The position numbers and the translations under genes were made by a program. The notes under the pieces were generated by a model. The model worked only from the letters and a program-made list of their open reading frames with translations, searched no databases and was not told the origin of the DNA. From Dioscorea cayenensis subsp. rotundata (lineage: Eukaryota; Streptophyta; Magnoliopsida; Dioscoreales; Dioscoreaceae), in assembly GCF_009730915.1 (NCBI RefSeq), contig NC_052478.1, forward strand, positions 12,137,552 through 12,201,551: a stretch of 64,000 nucleotides of DNA, in the 5' to 3' direction. Of the stretch, positions 11,501 to 23,087 are shown piece after piece (the first letter of the stretch is position 1; each line of letters starts with the position of its first letter).

Positions 11501-13011
11501 TATTTCATTGCTTTATCGAACTTAATCGATGTTTTGATTGGTTTGAAATGACTTACTATGCTATTGATCCATATATGAAATTTCTAGACGTTTGAAAGAA
11601 ATGCCCAAGATTCTACTCATTTTTATGAATGGGAATGGTTTGTGAAACCTCTTTGCTCGTATGATCATGTTTTTAGCATTTATGGATGTGAAAATGATTT
11701 CATTTGTGAAATACACATGTTTGTTGTAAATGTGGATATTGTGATATGCTTGAACTTGAATTGTATTATTCGAACACCTGATGGTCTTGAACATATACAT
11801 GAAAGTGTTGGGTTACAGTCTTAATGTACAGGGGTGTTCTTTTGATGGCGATGAGGTTGTTTACCCACTATTGCAGTAGCGACTCCTCATGGTCCGGCCT
11901 ATAAAGGTGGCATGATGGACCCGGATCATGTTTGGTACCTATTTCGGGTGGTACGCAAAAGTCCCGATGGGGGAATTTACTGAGAATCCTGAGATCACTA
12001 CATGAGATCTCGATGGGCCAACATCAAGAATATGAAGACCTTAATGACTCTCAACTTAGTCGCGATGATAGCTAAATCATAGAAGTTTTCAGGCTATTGT
12101 ATTTGAGAATGGTGTTACATTCTAGTTCTTACAAAACCATGTTCTTTTGAATTGTACTTTGAATTGTAAACTCCTTTTTTTCGTCTTTAAATATCCTTTT
12201 TGGAAATATGGTTTATTGGTGAGTTTTGAAGCGGATTTTGATCATAGTTTCATTTGGATCACAGTATTACGCCAAAATACATATTGTTAATGCTTAATTA
12301 CAAGTTTCAATATGATTCCTTTTAAAGTTTGAATTAAGCTAAAATTGTTATTGGTGAATGTTGGAAGTTTCATTTGAATTAAATTGATTCTTATGCTCAT
12401 TATGGCATATACATATGTTGATTTGTTTATATATATGTTGAAATGTTTTAAAGATATATGTATACTTGTAAAACTTATTTATTTGGACTTAAATATTGTG
12501 GTTTCATATCCTTTTAGAATTGTACTAATTTACTCACTGAGTGAATTTAGTTACTCATCCCTCTCCCCTTTTCCAGGCTATAGTGTTTAGTGTCGTCGTG
12601 GCAAGGCGGAATGCTTGGCAACTTCTTATCTCTTTCTTCTTCACCTTGAATCTTAGTGTATGTTTGTTTCTTTTTTAGCATGGTTGCATTCTATAAGAGA
12701 TATGGATCCATTAGTGTCCTTGGCTCTATAACTCTATATTACATGCTCACTTGTCTTTCTTCTTGAAACCTTGGATTTAATTTGAGATTTATATATCTTC
12801 TTGAACTCTATTGGCAGGATTTATGAAAATCTTACTTCCTTGTACTATTATTATATTCCCTTCTTGTATGATTCTTTACTAGTGATCTATGTATAGTGTT
12901 GTGTAAATCCAGGAGTTTGTAAGCCTTGCGGCAATTCGAGGATTGGATGGTGTGTATCCTTCTTCTGGATTGTCACATTTGTTGTCGCATGCCAGTTCTA
13001 CTAGACGATGT
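8523..13011 (+). mobile_element. Large gypsy LTR, interrupted by a solo Athila LTR
   Basis: Related to the complete 2772-bp solo LTR at 48355-51126. It shares TGTAATA..CTTTTGG near the start (8531) and the block with ACTGCAGTAG / GCAGTAGCGACTCC (about 11850-12110 here, 50230-50500 there). Without the nested insertion it is about 2.65 kb. It interrupts the Harbinger transposase. The exact ends are unclear: a shared 7-bp GTGGCAC occurs at 8516-8522 and 13012-13018, a possible vestige of the target duplication. It contains CACACCCGTGTGG-type motifs near 8820-8880. No coding capacity. Confidence 0.6.
9390..11219 (-). mobile_element. Solo Athila-like LTR with target duplication
   Basis: A 1830-bp LTR on the minus strand, from TGATAAGTGCTTGTG at 11219 to ..GTGTCA at 9390. 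It is flanked by perfect GGCCT duplications (9385-9389 and 11220-11224) and has no gag or primer site, so it is a recombined solo LTR. It sits inside the larger LTR at 8523-13011. A TATA box (complement of TTTATATAG, 10646-10654) lies next to the palindrome CCACACGGGCGTGTGG (10670-10685). Confidence 0.88.
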
Positions 13012-14099
13012 GTGGCACGCTAGACCCATGAGTGCAACATTGAATGCCTAAAATTAAAGAGTTCCTTGGAGTTCGTTGGTTATCTTTCACTATATATGTT
13101 CTTTTAAGTAATATCTAACACTTTGATATAAAGCTATAAACCCATTCATTATTGTGTAACCAACGTCTACCAATAAAATATTTCCCTACAAGAAAGGACA
13201 GTGGTCAAATAGGACTGCTTTTAAGGTCATATAGTCTAAAATATAATTTTCTCACCTTTTATTATCTTCAAACCTTCTAGGTGTGATCGTGATATTGCTT
13301 CATGCAAGACAGTAAAGTTATTTGCCGATCATTCTCAACATGCAAGCACATACGTGAATTTCAAATTAGGGTTCACTACTACTAGCACATTTTGTATTGT
13401 GACCTTTTAATCACGAAAGAGGAGTAATTCTTGAGGGGAGATAGATGCATCAATGCACGTCTCATCTAACAAACCTATACAATCATACATGACAAGCATA
13501 AATGAAGGAATTGGCATTAATGCTTTGGGAGATAAATTAGAATATTTTTTTATGGTTAATCGCAATCTTACTTTGAAAGAGGTGTATCAGTTTGGGTTAG
13601 TCTTAATTTCTGGATTGTAGGAGCTATTTGGGGGGTAAACGAAATCATCACGGATGGCACATATAACTCGAAGGATATTGTTAAAATGCCGATTAATTGT
13701 TTTCCTAGAGCAAAGGAACTAAACTCGCATAGTCTGATTCTTGGTGTTGTGGCCAACTATGTGCAAGAATATTGTCAATTGTTCCTCTACTAATATATGC
13801 CTACTGTCTACAAATAGTTTCTTATCATGCATAATAGATGTCAAATGCATAAAAGGTCCTACGTCTATCCTAAGGTAACTAACACATTAGACTCGGCCAC
13901 TTCTTAAAATATGTGTCATATGTTTCTTCCTAGTTAGGTCTTGGAATATTGAAGGTTCCCTACATCTTACATGCCTATTTAGATGCATTTCTTCAATTAA
14001 GAAGGCAACAATGTTGACAACTGTAGTGAACATTGCTGCCAAAGGCCTCACATGCTCATTTATTGCCCAACTATCATCTTCATGATTCATCAATAACAT
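13012..14099 (-). pseudogene. PIF/Harbinger transposase, main part, decayed
   Basis: Minus-strand translation across several frames gives family landmarks in the right order: the helical region DSRHILVEEQLTIFLHIVGHN, typical of plant Harbinger nucleases (about 13765-13835), then TINRHFNNILR, then CIGLLDETCIDASI, which corresponds to the catalytic IDGTH block (near 13470). TIQNVLVVVNPNLKFTYVLA follows (near 13370). After a probable intron (about 13185-13260) comes LVDVGYTIMNGFIALYQSVRYYLKE, the DAGY block. Stops and frameshifts make it non-functional. The C-terminus is displaced to 8340-8515 by the LTR insertion. The enzyme would have cut and pasted the element in the nucleus. Confidence 0.8.
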
Positions 14100-15399
14100 A
14101 CGGTTTTAATTAACCGGGTAATCTAATTGCTTTGTGTGTGCGCCTATTGCTTGGTGTATTATTTAATAAACTAATGAAACATGTCATCTATTACATGCAG
14201 GAAAAAAGAAATTAAAGAAGACACAACATAAGCAAGCCTAATGGGAAATGCCAAACTAATAAAGTATTAAACACAAAAGCCGTGCACTCCAAGTAGATGT
14301 TGCTTTTATAACCAAGTGGTTTTCTTTTGGTATTGAACTTTATGAGACATTAAACAAAATGGATTGAAACAGACATGCAAATAACAAACAACAAACTAGA
14401 CCCGCAATAAGATAGCAAACAAAACAACAAAAAACATGACAAGCATGATAACCAACAAAAATAAAAAATAAAAATAAAAATAAAATGAAAATGAAAAAAA
14501 AAACTAATTTTAAATTAAACAAATATGAAACAACAAACTAAACCATGGATGCATGTTATAATAGCATATGAGATGTAGGGCTAATGGGCAGCATAATGAC
14601 AAAATCAACAACAAAAGGAATCAAATCAGTAAAAAAATGTGGATCGGTAAAATGAAAGATAGAGAATAGACAAATATGGCAAGCATTCCAACAAAAGCAA
14701 ACTATGGTTATTGGCAATATATATATATATATATGCACATATAAATCAAAAGAGAAAGTTAGCAAATAAAGAAGCAGCTCTAAACTTGATAAAATCTCAT
14801 AGCAGATCAAAGACGAAAAATAAACCTATCGAGCGAGACCATGATTTGACAAACACAAAAACCAAAAAATAAGAAAGCAAGATAACAAACACATAATAAA
14901 CCATGAAAATTAAGCCAAAAAAAAAAAGACAAACATATAAAAAAAAATAAGAAACTGGTAAAGAAACCTAGCAAAGTATTAGTGAAGACATCCCATTCAA
15001 TAGTTTGATACCAAAAAAGGGGGTGAAAATTGCATAACAAACATGTTGGAAAATATTAAAGAGAGAAACTAAAACCTAAGACGATGACAATCAAGCATGA
15101 CAACAACCAAAAACCATGATACTTAGCAAAGTACATATATATATTTTTATATATAAAGTAAAAGAGATAGGTAGCAAATAACAAAGCAGTTCTAAACCTG
15201 ACAAAATAGCGCAGCATATCGCAGAGGGGAAATAATCCTGTCAAGTGAAACCATGGTGCCAGTAGATAAACACTAAAACCATCAATCATAAAGAAAGATA
15301 AACAAACACATAACAAAACACAATAATTAACCCACAAAAACAAAAGGACGAAACAAGTCAATCACATAACAAATAAGAAACTAGTTTATAAAACTTAGC

Positions 15400-16833
15400 G
15401 AGTAAAATTTTTGGTAGGTTACTTATCTTATGCCCTTTTTCAAAAAGGTATCCCACCTTTAATTTGTATCAAAAAGGTATCCAAAGTTGTGTTTTTATTT
15501 CAACGGCAGGTGACCCTGACCAAAGTCGGTTATTTAAGCTGATGTGGCCGCTGAGTCATCTGGTGTATTCCAACCTGGCTTCCATCTAGCCGCTGAGTCA
15601 TTTGGTTTGTACCCCATCAAAACAAAAGATAGGCTGAGTGAGATGAAGCCATTGTGCCACGCGTCAGAGAAGCCCTTTCACGGGAATCTCGAATTTGGAT
15701 AGTGGGTTCGTTGTCTTGACCGGGCGGAGATTGCGATAGACAAAGCTTAGGGTTTTGTGCGAACTGTGAATCGGGTGAAAGAGCGCTGTCGGCTGAAGCT
15801 CAGTTGGCTCTTCGACGTAGATGGCGATTAACTGGGAGATTCGGCATGAGGGTGAGGAAGCACCGGACTACTGTAAGTCATTTTCTTTTTCAGTAGATGT
15901 GATGCTTGTGTTTGTTGTGATGAACAGTGGCTTCAAGAAGCTTCGATGTGTTTATATATGCCTAGATGTACATCGCATTGTTGATGTCCTATTGTTTTAG
16001 TGTCTTAATGTCAGTGGGGGTCTTAGTTGAGTGAAATAATTAGGTTGTTATGGTTTTATTGTTTTTGAATCCCATTCTGTTGATGGCATTTACCCAAGTG
16101 ATTGTGTTGTAGTTTAATTCCCAACCGATTGAAAAAAAAAAATAGGAAACTTTCTTACCCCCAATCATTTGTCTTGGCAATCAGTTTCCCATTTTGTCTA
16201 TTCTAGTTGCATATTCAATTGAGTTATTAGTTTGTCCTGCTCCTTTTCTTTTTGTGTGGTGTGTGAAATAATTAGGTTGTTATGGTTTTATTTTTTTATT
16301 TTTTTGAATCCCATTCTGTTGATGCCATTTACCCAAGTGATTGTGTTGTAGTTTAATTCCCAACCGATTGAAAAAAATAGGAAACTTTGTTACCTCCAAT
16401 CATTTGTCTTAGCAATCAGTTCCCCATTTTGTCTATTTTAGTTGCATATTCAATTGAGTTTTTAGTTTGTCCTGCTCCTTTTCTTTTAGTGTGTTAATGT
16501 CAGTGGGGGTCTTAGTTGTGTGAAATAATTAGGTTGTTATGGTTTTATTGTTTTTGAATCCCATTCTGGTGACTAACTATGCTGCTTATTATTGTCTACA
16601 TATATTTAAGTGGCCATTGCTAATCTCAATTGTAGCCTCAATTATAAATGTCCTGTTTTTTTATGTACATGTTATTACCCTACCATAATTGAGCAGGAAA
16701 TGACCGGATTTGGTCAGGGTCACCTGCCGTTGAAATAAAAACACAACTTTGGATACCTTTTTGATACAAATTAAAGGTGGGATACCTTTTTGAAAAAAGT
16801 CATAAGATAGGTAACCTACCAAAAAAATTACTC
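15400..16833. mobile_element. MULE-type element with ~120-bp TIRs
   Basis: A 1434-bp element with inverted ends of about 120 bp (15400-15525 against 16707-16833), starting GAGTAA and ending TTACTC. It is flanked by identical 10-bp AAAACTTAGC at 15390-15399 and 16834-16843. Long TIRs and a 9-11 bp duplication fit Mutator-like elements. It has no transposase and so is non-autonomous. The interior holds a more GC-rich block (about 15640-15875) with an ATG at 15821, a short ORF and a good splice-donor-like GTAAGT near 15872, possibly a captured gene fragment, followed by internal tandem repeats. Confidence 0.75.
16010..16570 (+). repeat. Internal tandem repeats in the MULE-type element
   Basis: A block starting GTGAAATAATTAGGTTGTTA recurs at 16031, 16263 and 16520 (spacing 232 and 257 bp). 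The first two copies are nearly complete and the third is partial. It ends within the element, so the amplification took place inside it. Confidence 0.75.
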
Positions 16834-17642
16834 AAAACTTAGCAAATTATCAGTCAAGATAGACCATGTTGTTCAATAGTTTGACACCAAAAAAAGGGTA
16901 AAAATTGCATAACAAACATGTGGGAAAATAGTGAAGAAGGAAATTAATAACCTAAGAAGATGACAATAAACATATATATGATAAGAAATAACAAACCAAT
17001 TCAAAAACCCAACAAAACATACTCAAAACAACATACAAAATGTAATTGAAAGCTTGCTATTATACATACTGACAAGGGACAAAATGAGAGAAAAAATTAC
17101 AAACAAACTAGATAGGGGAAATGGGGGAAAGTAGCATGATAACCAAATGACGCTAGTCATATGTGAGAAGCATGATAGGAAAGATAATGGCAAAGATATT
17201 CAAGGAAAAGTATCAAATTGTCAGCTAATAACAAACTAGACCAAGAATAGTTACAACTACAAAGAAAATGAAGTCAGCATGTCACTCAATAGATCACCAT
17301 AAAAAAATTGGTATGCATAACAACAAAATGGGGAAAATAGCACAGTAGTTCAAAGAGTGAAAATAAACAATAATGCATGTGGAAGCATGCTATCCAACAG
17401 ATCAACAAAAGGGAAAAAAAAAAGAAGAATCAATTGCAAAACAAGGCAAATATAAACACCACAAACCATGATAATAAACCAAAAAAAGTCAAGATAAATA
17501 GTTAGGAAATAACAATTAAATCAAAATCCTAACATATTATCCGGCAATACAATGAAAGAAATGAAGTGAAAGCATGCTATCCAATAGATCAACACAAGAA
17601 AGGAAAATTTTCAGAGAGAAAAAATAAAACCGAACAAGAGCA

Positions 17643-17650
<8 letters not shown>

Positions 17651-17728
<78 letters not shown>
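17651..17728. repeat. (AT)n microsatellite
   Basis: About 78 bp of alternating AT. A second run lies at about 17912-17949. Both are in the degenerate repeat tract. Confidence 0.95.
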
Positions 17729-17732
<4 letters not shown>

Positions 17733-17907
17733 GGCATGATAAGAAGAAGATAACAATAGAAGAAACCATGATAACCAACAAAAAAATAATCAAGAGAAAT
17801 AGATACGAAATAACATACCATATCACAAACCTAACAGAATATCTGATAAAGCAACAATTAAAATAGCAGAAAGCATGTTATTCAACATATTATCAACACT
17901 AAAGGGA

Positions 17908-17952
<45 letters not shown>

Positions 17953-18620
17953 AATCTGTTGGGGAAAATAAATAAAACAACATGGCATATCAAAGAGAGA
18001 AAAAAGGAATAACCTAACAAGAGAATCCATGATGACTGCTAACATAAATGAAAACCAATATCAAAGCAATCACAAGCTAATCACTTGAAAAGAGATGGAA
18101 GACGACAACCAATTTAGACAACCAAGACCTAAAAACTTAAAATAAATAAATAAATGAAATACTATTACAAAATAAAGAATAAACATACTATCAAATAGAG
18201 CAACATTAGAAATTGGGGAAAAACCTATCACAAACTAGATCAGGGAGAAATATATGGCTTTAAGAGAAGAAGGAGGTGATCTTACCACAGCAAAACAATC
18301 ACAGGTTAATTGCATGCAAAGAGATCGAAGACAATAACCTATTTAGGCGACCAACACATAAAACCTTAAAAAATAAGGAAATAATACAAATTGAAGAGCA
18401 ATCATGCTATCAAACATATCAACATCACAAATCAAGGGAAAAATGATAATAAAGGTGAAAACGGAGAAATAGCCAATTGTAGTAGAAAAGAGGGTTAAAC
18501 TTGCAACAACATAGAAATCATGAGCTAATTGCTTACTAAGAACTAGAACACAAGTCAACCAAGACTTGAAAACTTTAAAACAGAAAAAGAAAAAGAAGGC
18601 TAAAGCAAACTTCATCTCTT

Positions 18621-19367
18621 TTTCATAAAGTCAAAAAGGAGAAGTGAGGGGTAGCTAAAGGTGTTAAATTAGCCACTTCAAACCCAAAAATGAAGTGAAA
18701 CAAACATACTCTAGTGTCTTCTCAATCCCCACTTCAGTCACTTCCCCAAAAATGAAGTGAAACAAGTAGAAAGGATTATCACAGTGAAACTTTATAAAAT
18801 ATAATAACAAAATAGTTAAGATAATAAATAAATATTTTCATATAAAGTGCAAATGCCCATGTGACAATTATGTTTATGTTTATGAAAAAAATTGTTTTAA
18901 ATTTTGTGTTTAGTTAGACTTCTTATATGGCAAGACAATTTTAACAAGTCTTTTAGTCTTGACCCAAAAACAAATAATGATGATGATGATATTCTTACTA
19001 TTAAGATCTTATAACAAATTGATATCTTTCTCATAATTAGATCTTATAACAAATTGATATCTTTCTCATAATCTTGGGGTGTGGTTTTACAACTAGAAGG
19101 GAAAATGGACTATTTAAAAAAAAAAACAAAACAGAAAGGATGATCACATGGCCATAAATCAATTGTTTTTCCCCTAAACCATTCTCTTTGATGCATCAAA
19201 CCTCATCAATGAATCCACGTGCACGCATTTCATCCCCCTCTTCCCATAAAAGAGATATTAAGTGTGAAATGCAATGCATTGAAAATATGAAAAATATCTT
19301 TCGACTAACAAGTGAAAGGTGTGAAAAATATCTCACCCTCAAAAAGGAGAAGATTTTATTAAAATAT
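18621..19367. other. AT-rich spacer with a short tandem duplication
   Basis: Mostly featureless. A 35-bp unit beginning AGATCTTATAACAAATTG is directly duplicated at 19004-19038 and 19039-19073. A short (GAT)n lies at about 18978-18990. No gene seen. Confidence 0.6.
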
Positions 19368-19789
19368 TTTTATTTAGGAAAAATTACCTAAAAGTCCCTG
19401 AAAAGTTTCAAACTTCCACTGCAGTCCCTCTGACAATTTCATTTCCCCCTAGATCCCTCCTTTTTTAGGGCAAGCTCTCTTTAGCCCTTGCCGTTACTTC
19501 CGTCTGTTAACTTGAGGTAAAATGACTGAACTACCCATGTACCCATGTGAGAAGGAAAACAAAAAGAAAAACTTTTCCTCCAAGTCACATCACATTTAAT
19601 GTAAAGTATGGCCATATCTTCCAATGGCTTCTTTGTCAGAGAAGAGGTGATATTTCACTCCTTCTTCTTGTTGCCATTGTTTTTAAATTTCTCCTTGTTT
19701 ATCTCGGTTTGTTTGCCGAAGCTTCAATTTTGTCTTCCATCTTGTTTAGTTAGGTTGAAGTGAAGATATTTACACGAAAGTTGTTGTTG

Positions 19790-19838
19790 TTCTTCTTCTT
19801 CTTCTTCTTCTTCTTCTTCTTCTTCTTCTTCTTCTTCA
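19790..19838. repeat. (CTT)n microsatellite
   Basis: Long CTT/TTC run in the 5' part of the MULE, upstream of the transposase start, followed by further TTC-rich sequence to about 19970. Confidence 0.9.
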
Positions 19839-20112
19839 TCTTGTTCATGTTCTTCTCTTTGTTTTCTTCATCTTGTTCATCTTCTTAACCTACTTCTTCA
19901 TCTTGTTAACCTTCTTCTTGTCTTCATCTTGTCTTGTTGTTTTTGTTGTTGTTGTTGTTCTTCTTCTTCTTTGTGTTATTTTCCATGCTCTTGCGTGTCA
20001 TTTTCCATGCGCTTGCATCTGTAATTTAACAAGCGTCTTCATTTTTTGTCATTTTTTTTGTGTATGTAGATTCTTACAAGCTTTTTGCAATTTCATGTAG
20101 GCGTCATTAAAA

Positions 20113-22681
20113 ATGGAAACATTTTCAGCCGTGGCGCGATACAAAGGTGAAGGACGTATGCGTCAATTCACAGTTTTAAGTTCATGGGAGTCGGTCATGG
20201 GTGAGATATGTGCACGCTGGGCCGTAGATGTTTCTCAAGTGAGAGTCAAGTTCGTAATGCCTGAAGCATACAGAACGCTTTGCCCAATTGAGTATGCCGC
20301 CGATTTTGAACGAATGTGTCATATATATCATAGTTTCAACAAATTTATCATAGACATCATCATCGAGGATGTGAGTGTCTCTGCAGATGGAAACCAGGCC
20401 TTCTTGATCCCATCGTAATATTACAATCACTGATCTTGCTGGTTACTTATTTTTTGTGTTCCTTTGTTCTATATGATGGTACTATAAATGACAAGTATTT
20501 CATGTGTATTACTATATGGTGTTGTATGAAAAACAATTTCCTGAGTATAACAACTGTTTCCTGTGTATAATATCTGTTTCATGTGTATAATATATATGTT
20601 TCCTATGTATAATATCTGTTTCCTATGTAACATTTATGTTTACTTTTCTGTGTATTATTTTAACGCAGAGGGTCATTGTCAGACAGCGTCAACCCCAGTG
20701 GCAATAGTTTTCTGTCCCAACATAATTCTTCTGGGGCGCTCAGTATTGCCGAATTTACCGATACACATGATGGTTCCACTTTACAAGTAGGCCAATGGTT
20801 CGAGAATGCAGAGCACTTTAAAGATTGCCTGCGAAGCTATGCTATAAGGAAAAATTTTGACTTTACATTTATAAAAAATGACAAACTTCGGGTGACTGTA
20901 AGGTGCGCTACTAAGGAATTCCAATGGCGAGTGCATGCTTCTAAAGAGGGAATTCATGACACATTTCGGCTGAAGACAATGCAAGCAACTCATATTTGTA
21001 GTGGAGGAATTGGCACTACAGCACATCCAAAAGCAAGCAAGAAGTGGATTTGTGAACGTGTCATACATAAATTAAAAGAAACACCATTATACAGAGCTGT
21101 TAACATACAGAAAGACATATTGTGTGACCACGGTGTTCGTCTTCCATACAAGCTTGCTTGGATGGGGAAGGAGGTTGTGAGGTCAGTGATTCATGGTAGT
21201 GAGGTTAGTAGCTATGATTTACTTCTATGGTACGCAAATAAAGTATCCGAGACAAATCCCAGTAGCGTTGTTACCATTAACAAAGACGGCGAGCGGTTTA
21301 AGAGTGCTTTTTTTTTTTCATTCGAGGCTTGTTTATTGGGTTTTAAGCATGGGTGCAGGCCATTACTTTTTATTGATGGAACCCATTTGCTGGCCAAGTA
21401 TGGTGGGATTCTGCTAGGGGCAACAGCGAAAGATGGCAATGATGGCCTATTCCATGTAGCATTTGCTATCGTCGACAACGAAACTGATGAGAACTAGACT
21501 TGGTTTCTCGCTACTCTTGGGGAGGCCTTGTACGGTGAAGATACCTACGATAAAATTATTACATTTATATCAAATCGATCAAAGGGCCTGATCAATGCCG
21601 TCGCATGAGTCTTCCCCTCATCACCACATGGTTATTGCCTACATCATTTGGAGGCGAACTTCATCAAGACCAACTCTAGCCTCGGTAAATCTTTGCGAAT
21701 GCAATGCTGGGCAGTAATCATGAAAATTGCGTACGCATGCACTTCGAAAGAGTTCGATGATGCAGTTCGTGAACTTGCATGTCTATCGCCCGACGCACAC
21801 TCTTGGTTGATGAATAAGTCCGACATTGATTATTGGTCAAACTTTTTATTTAAAGGATTGCGATGGTGCGAGATGTATTCCAATGTGGCAGAATCCTTCA
21901 ATGCTTGGATTAAAGAGGCACGGCATCTACCAGTAACAAGCATGTTTGATTCTATCAGGTTAGTTGCCTACTGTGTATGGTTATGTGTTTGATGTAATAT
22001 ATAAGCGTTTCTGTGTGTAATATAGGATTCCGGTGTATAGTTTTATATGAACTGTGTATACATTTATGTTTATGTGTAGAAATATTACTTTACCGTGTTT
22101 ATACATATTGATTTCTTGTGCAACTAACTGTCTTTTTCGAGGTTTAAACTTATGAATATGTTAGCCGAAAGACGAGACCAATCCAACAGGTGGGATACAA
22201 ACCTATGTCCTGAATACGGAAAAAGGTTGATCAAATCGTTGATGATAGTCGTTTCCTCAGAGTAGGGCGGTCTACCGAACACACATACGAAGTCATTGAC
22301 AATAACAACAACACAGTCAGCCTCCAGTCTCGTCAATGTTCATGTAGAAGGTGGGAAGTACATGACCTACCGTGCAAGCATGCCTGTGTCACGATTATGC
22401 AAATAGACACGAATATCTATTCTTATGTTAATGATTATTTCACAGTGGAATGGTATCGTCGGGCATATGCGAATCCAATATCACTTGTTCCTAACAGTGA
22501 CAAACCATCTGACGACAACCGTCAACTACGACTTAGGTCACCAATATCAAAGAAACGACCAGGTCGTCCAAGGAGGAAGAGAATAGAGTCACAAGCCTTT
22601 GATGTCCGTGAATTACATTGTAGCCGGTGCCACGAAAGTGGTCATAATCGGCGATCATGTAATGCAGTCATTGTGAACTGA
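20113..22681 (+). pseudogene. MULE (MuDR-type) transposase, disabled
   Basis: Exon 1 begins at ATG 20113 and encodes about 100 residues of the small N-terminal domain seen in plant MURA proteins. A GT/AG intron (20415-20668) joins in phase to exon 2. Exon 2 has the DBD_Tnp_Mut domain (VGQWFENAEHFKDCLRSYAIRKNF) and the MULE catalytic start FIDGTHLLAKYGG with downstream AFAIVDNETDEN. Two in-frame stops, TAG at 21495 (the usual Trp of ENWTW) and TGA at 21606 (the usual Arg of AVARVFP), break it. HGYCLHHLEANF follows. An intron (21959 to about 22141) is followed by a 1-base frameshift near 22215, then a SWIM zinc finger (CSCRRWEVHDLPCKHAC, 22337-22390), an AT-hook-like KRPGRPRRKR, and a CX2CX4HX4C knuckle (22619-22660) before the stop at 22681. 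The architecture is complete; the damage looks recent. Confidence 0.92.
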
Positions 22682-23087
22682 CCATGCTAAACCAAACGGT
22701 AGCGTATGATATTTGATTTTTCTTCCCCATATTCGTTAGCAGGACCTTTTTAATTTTTTTGCTTTACCTGTCTTATTTCTTTTGTTTGTGTGTGTAAACC
22801 TTAATCTGTGTATATTTAAATTTTGTTGTGTATGAAATGAATTTGTCTATATATACTTTGGCGTTACTGTGTATGGAATATATTTTGCCGTGTATTACAT
22901 CCATAATTTATGGCTATTTCGTATGTATGAAATGTAATTGCATAACGAAATTTCCAATTACAAACAAGCATAGTCATTACAATCGCAAGAATTAACATGT
23001 AATATCATAACTGTTCATGTTTGTTTCCAGTACCTTATACAATTTTGTCAGACTCCTTGTGCAGTTACAGCTGGATAATTGTTTAGG

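Larger units (their letters stand above)
14370..18620. repeat. Degenerate AT/purine-rich repeat tract
   Basis: About 4 kb of CAAACAA/ATAACAAA-rich sequence with recurring blocks such as AAGCATGCTATCCAACAGATC (17391, 17570, 17870, 18183 and 18408 in degenerate forms) and AACCATGATAACCAAC. Spacing between blocks varies from about 180 to 310 bp, so it looks like a worn tandem or segmental repeat rather than a clean satellite. It is interrupted by the element at 15400-16833. The minus-strand hydrophobic ORFs here come from composition only. Confidence 0.55.

Noticed and set aside
14340-15361. Minus-strand hydrophobic ORFs (60-101 aa) resembling membrane proteins
   Set aside because: They follow the AAAC/ACAA-rich composition, which reads as Phe/Leu/Cys/Val on the other strand. 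No conserved motif, and they lie in a degenerate repeat tract.
17537-18020. ORFs containing long Tyr-Ile runs
   Set aside because: Translation of (AT)n microsatellites.
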